From: Nocardiopsis_B sediminis
Lineage (GTDB): Bacteria > Actinomycetota > Actinomycetes > Streptosporangiales > Streptosporangiaceae
Direction: 5' to 3'
DNA: 64,000 bases
Assembly: GCF_042650565.1 (NCBI RefSeq)
Contig: NZ_JBHSBH010000007.1
Span: 310,001 to 374,000 of the forward strand
Program-made: the position numbers and the translations under genes
Notes under the pieces: generated by a model
Database searches by the model: none
What the model was told of the DNA's origin: nothing
Seen by the model: only the letters and a program-made list of their open reading frames with translations
In this document: piece after piece, positions 63,173 through 64,000 of the stretch
How the letters are laid out: every line of letters begins with the position of its first letter
Numbering within the stretch: the first letter of the stretch is position 1

Positions 63173-64000
63173 TCAGGGCGACGCGGCCAGGCCGGTCAGT
63201 TGTGCCGACCGCTCCCACAGCAGCCTGGCCAGCCGGGGGTCGCGGGCCTGCGGGTTCTTGGGGTCCTCGCGGGTGAGCCGGTCGAAGTAGGCGCCGTTGA
63301 CCGCCTGCGGGTCGGCCACCGTTGCCAGGTGCAGCAGGGGTTCGGCGCCCTGCTCGGGGCTGAGCAGCACGGCCCTGCCCAGCCGGGAGGTCATGAAGTA
63401 CCGGAGCAGTGCATTGTCGCGGGTGACATCGGTGGAGACGTCCCCGGGGTGGAAGGCCGAGGTCGTGACGCCGGTGGCCGATGTGCGGCGCGCGAGCTCC
63501 GCGGTGAACAGGACCGTCGCGAGCTTGGCCGCCCCGTAGACCCGGCCGCCGCGGAAGGGGCCCCGGGTGGCATCCAGGTCGTCCAGGTCGAGGCGCCCCA
63601 TGCGGTACATCCGGCTTCCGGTGTTGATCACCCGCGCGTCCGGGGCGGCGGCCAGCCGCTCCAGCAGCAGGTTCGTCAGCAGAAAGGGCGCAAGGTGGTT
63701 GACCTGGAAGGTCATCTCGTGGCCGTCGACGCTGACCGCACGCCGGGCGAGCCGGACGCCGGCGTTGTTGGCCAGGAGGTCGATCCGCTCGTAGGCGGCC
63801 AGCAGGTCGGCGGCGAGTGCGCGCACGCTCTCCAGCGACCCGTAGTCCACCAGGTGCGCCCGGCCCCCGATCCGGGCCGCGACCTCGGCCGTCTTGTCCC
63901 GGGACCGGCCGACCACCGCGACGGTGGCGCCCAGTTCGGCGAAGAGCCGCGCCGCCGCGGCGCCGATTCCGGCGCTGGCCCCCGTGACCACGACCGTCCT
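63173..64000 (-). CDS. Short-chain dehydrogenase/reductase (partial, start beyond window)
   Basis: The visible 275 residues form an SDR of the retinol-dehydrogenase-like group: NADP-binding VVVTGASAGIGAAAARL at the window edge, NNAG in DLLANNAGVRL, catalytic Ser in VINTGSRMY and the YxxxK pair in VYGAAKLATVL, then FHPGDVSTDV. The N-terminal few residues and the start codon lie outside the window. Substrate unknown. Confidence 0.92.
   Translation of the reverse strand, partial: RTVVVTGASAGIGAAAARLFAELGATVAVVGRSRDKTAEVAARIGGRAHLVDYGSLESVRALAADLLAAYERIDLLANNAGVRLARRAVSVDGHEMTFQVNHLAPFLLTNLLLERLAAAPDARVINTGSRMYRMGRLDLDDLDATRGPFRGGRVYGAAKLATVLFTAELARRTSATGVTTSAFHPGDVSTDVTRDNALLRYFMTSRLGRAVLLSPEQGAEPLLHLATVADPQAVNGAYFDRLTREDPKNPQARDPRLARLLWERSAQLTGLAASP

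Overview
The window is 64 kb of very GC-rich actinobacterial DNA. The gene content points to a filamentous actinomycete of the Streptosporangiales, most likely Nocardiopsaceae (inference). It carries a complete Pup-proteasome set (pup, prcB, prcA, pafA, dop, arc), RbpA, TatA/TatC, a MsiK-type shared sugar-importer ATPase, several XRE/DUF5753 plus DUF397 regulator pairs, polyphosphate glucokinase, and many GTG starts. Three runs of N (5568-5637, 30445-30470, 47027-47065) are assembly gaps inside lnt, dop and lutB. I found no rRNA, tRNA, CRISPR array, insertion sequence or prophage.

Layout. 1-4.7 kb: rbpA, a HAD phosphatase, a phosphodiesterase-like protein with a Flp-prepilin-like leader, two small coupled ORFs, and an XRE/DUF397 pair. 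4.8-7.2 kb: fxsA and lnt. 7.8-14 kb: msiK-like ATPase facing an Agl-type sugar ABC operon (ATPase, binding protein, two permeases) headed by a 28-bp palindrome. 14.2-18.5 kb: acyl-CoA dehydrogenase and the HelY helicase. 18.6-35.5 kb: the conserved block helY - tatC - tatA - pafBC (fused) - FKBP - pafA - prcA - prcB - pup - dop - arc - trmI, nearly all on the minus strand. It is interrupted by a DUF397 protein, a DUF3866 gene, a Tat-exported GH64 glucanase between pup and dop, and a small conserved hypothetical. 35.7-41 kb: ppgK, an XRE/TPR regulator with a SLOG-type protein, a site-2 protease and a RecB-like nuclease. 41-45 kb: a two-component system and a ThrE-type exporter. 45-49 kb: lutABC lactate oxidation and endonuclease V. 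49-55 kb: DUF5999 protein, an orphan YefM antitoxin, a TPR protein, gcvP under a glycine riboswitch, and its MerR neighbour. 55.6-64 kb: a Tat-exported PhoD phosphatase coupled to a lyase-like beta-sandwich protein, a GlcD-type oxidase, an XRE remnant without its DNA-binding domain plus two DUF397 genes and an anti-sigma-like ATPase, a membrane protein, and a partial SDR at the edge.

How the genes work together. Arc (ATPase) and PrcA/PrcB (20S core) degrade proteins tagged with Pup by PafA. Pup here is encoded with a C-terminal Glu, so Dop is not needed for maturation and presumably acts as a depupylase. PafBC is the DNA-damage activator usually encoded beside pafA. TatA/TatC would export the two visible Tat substrates (GH64 glucanase, PhoD). 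LutABC would oxidise L-lactate to pyruvate, and the GlcD-like flavoprotein may oxidise a related 2-hydroxyacid. The most unusual items are the prepilin-like phosphodiesterase, the permease with an inserted beta-sandwich domain, the glucanase inside the proteasome locus, the HTH-less XRE remnant with duplicated DUF397 genes, and the anomalous sequence at the lutB gap.
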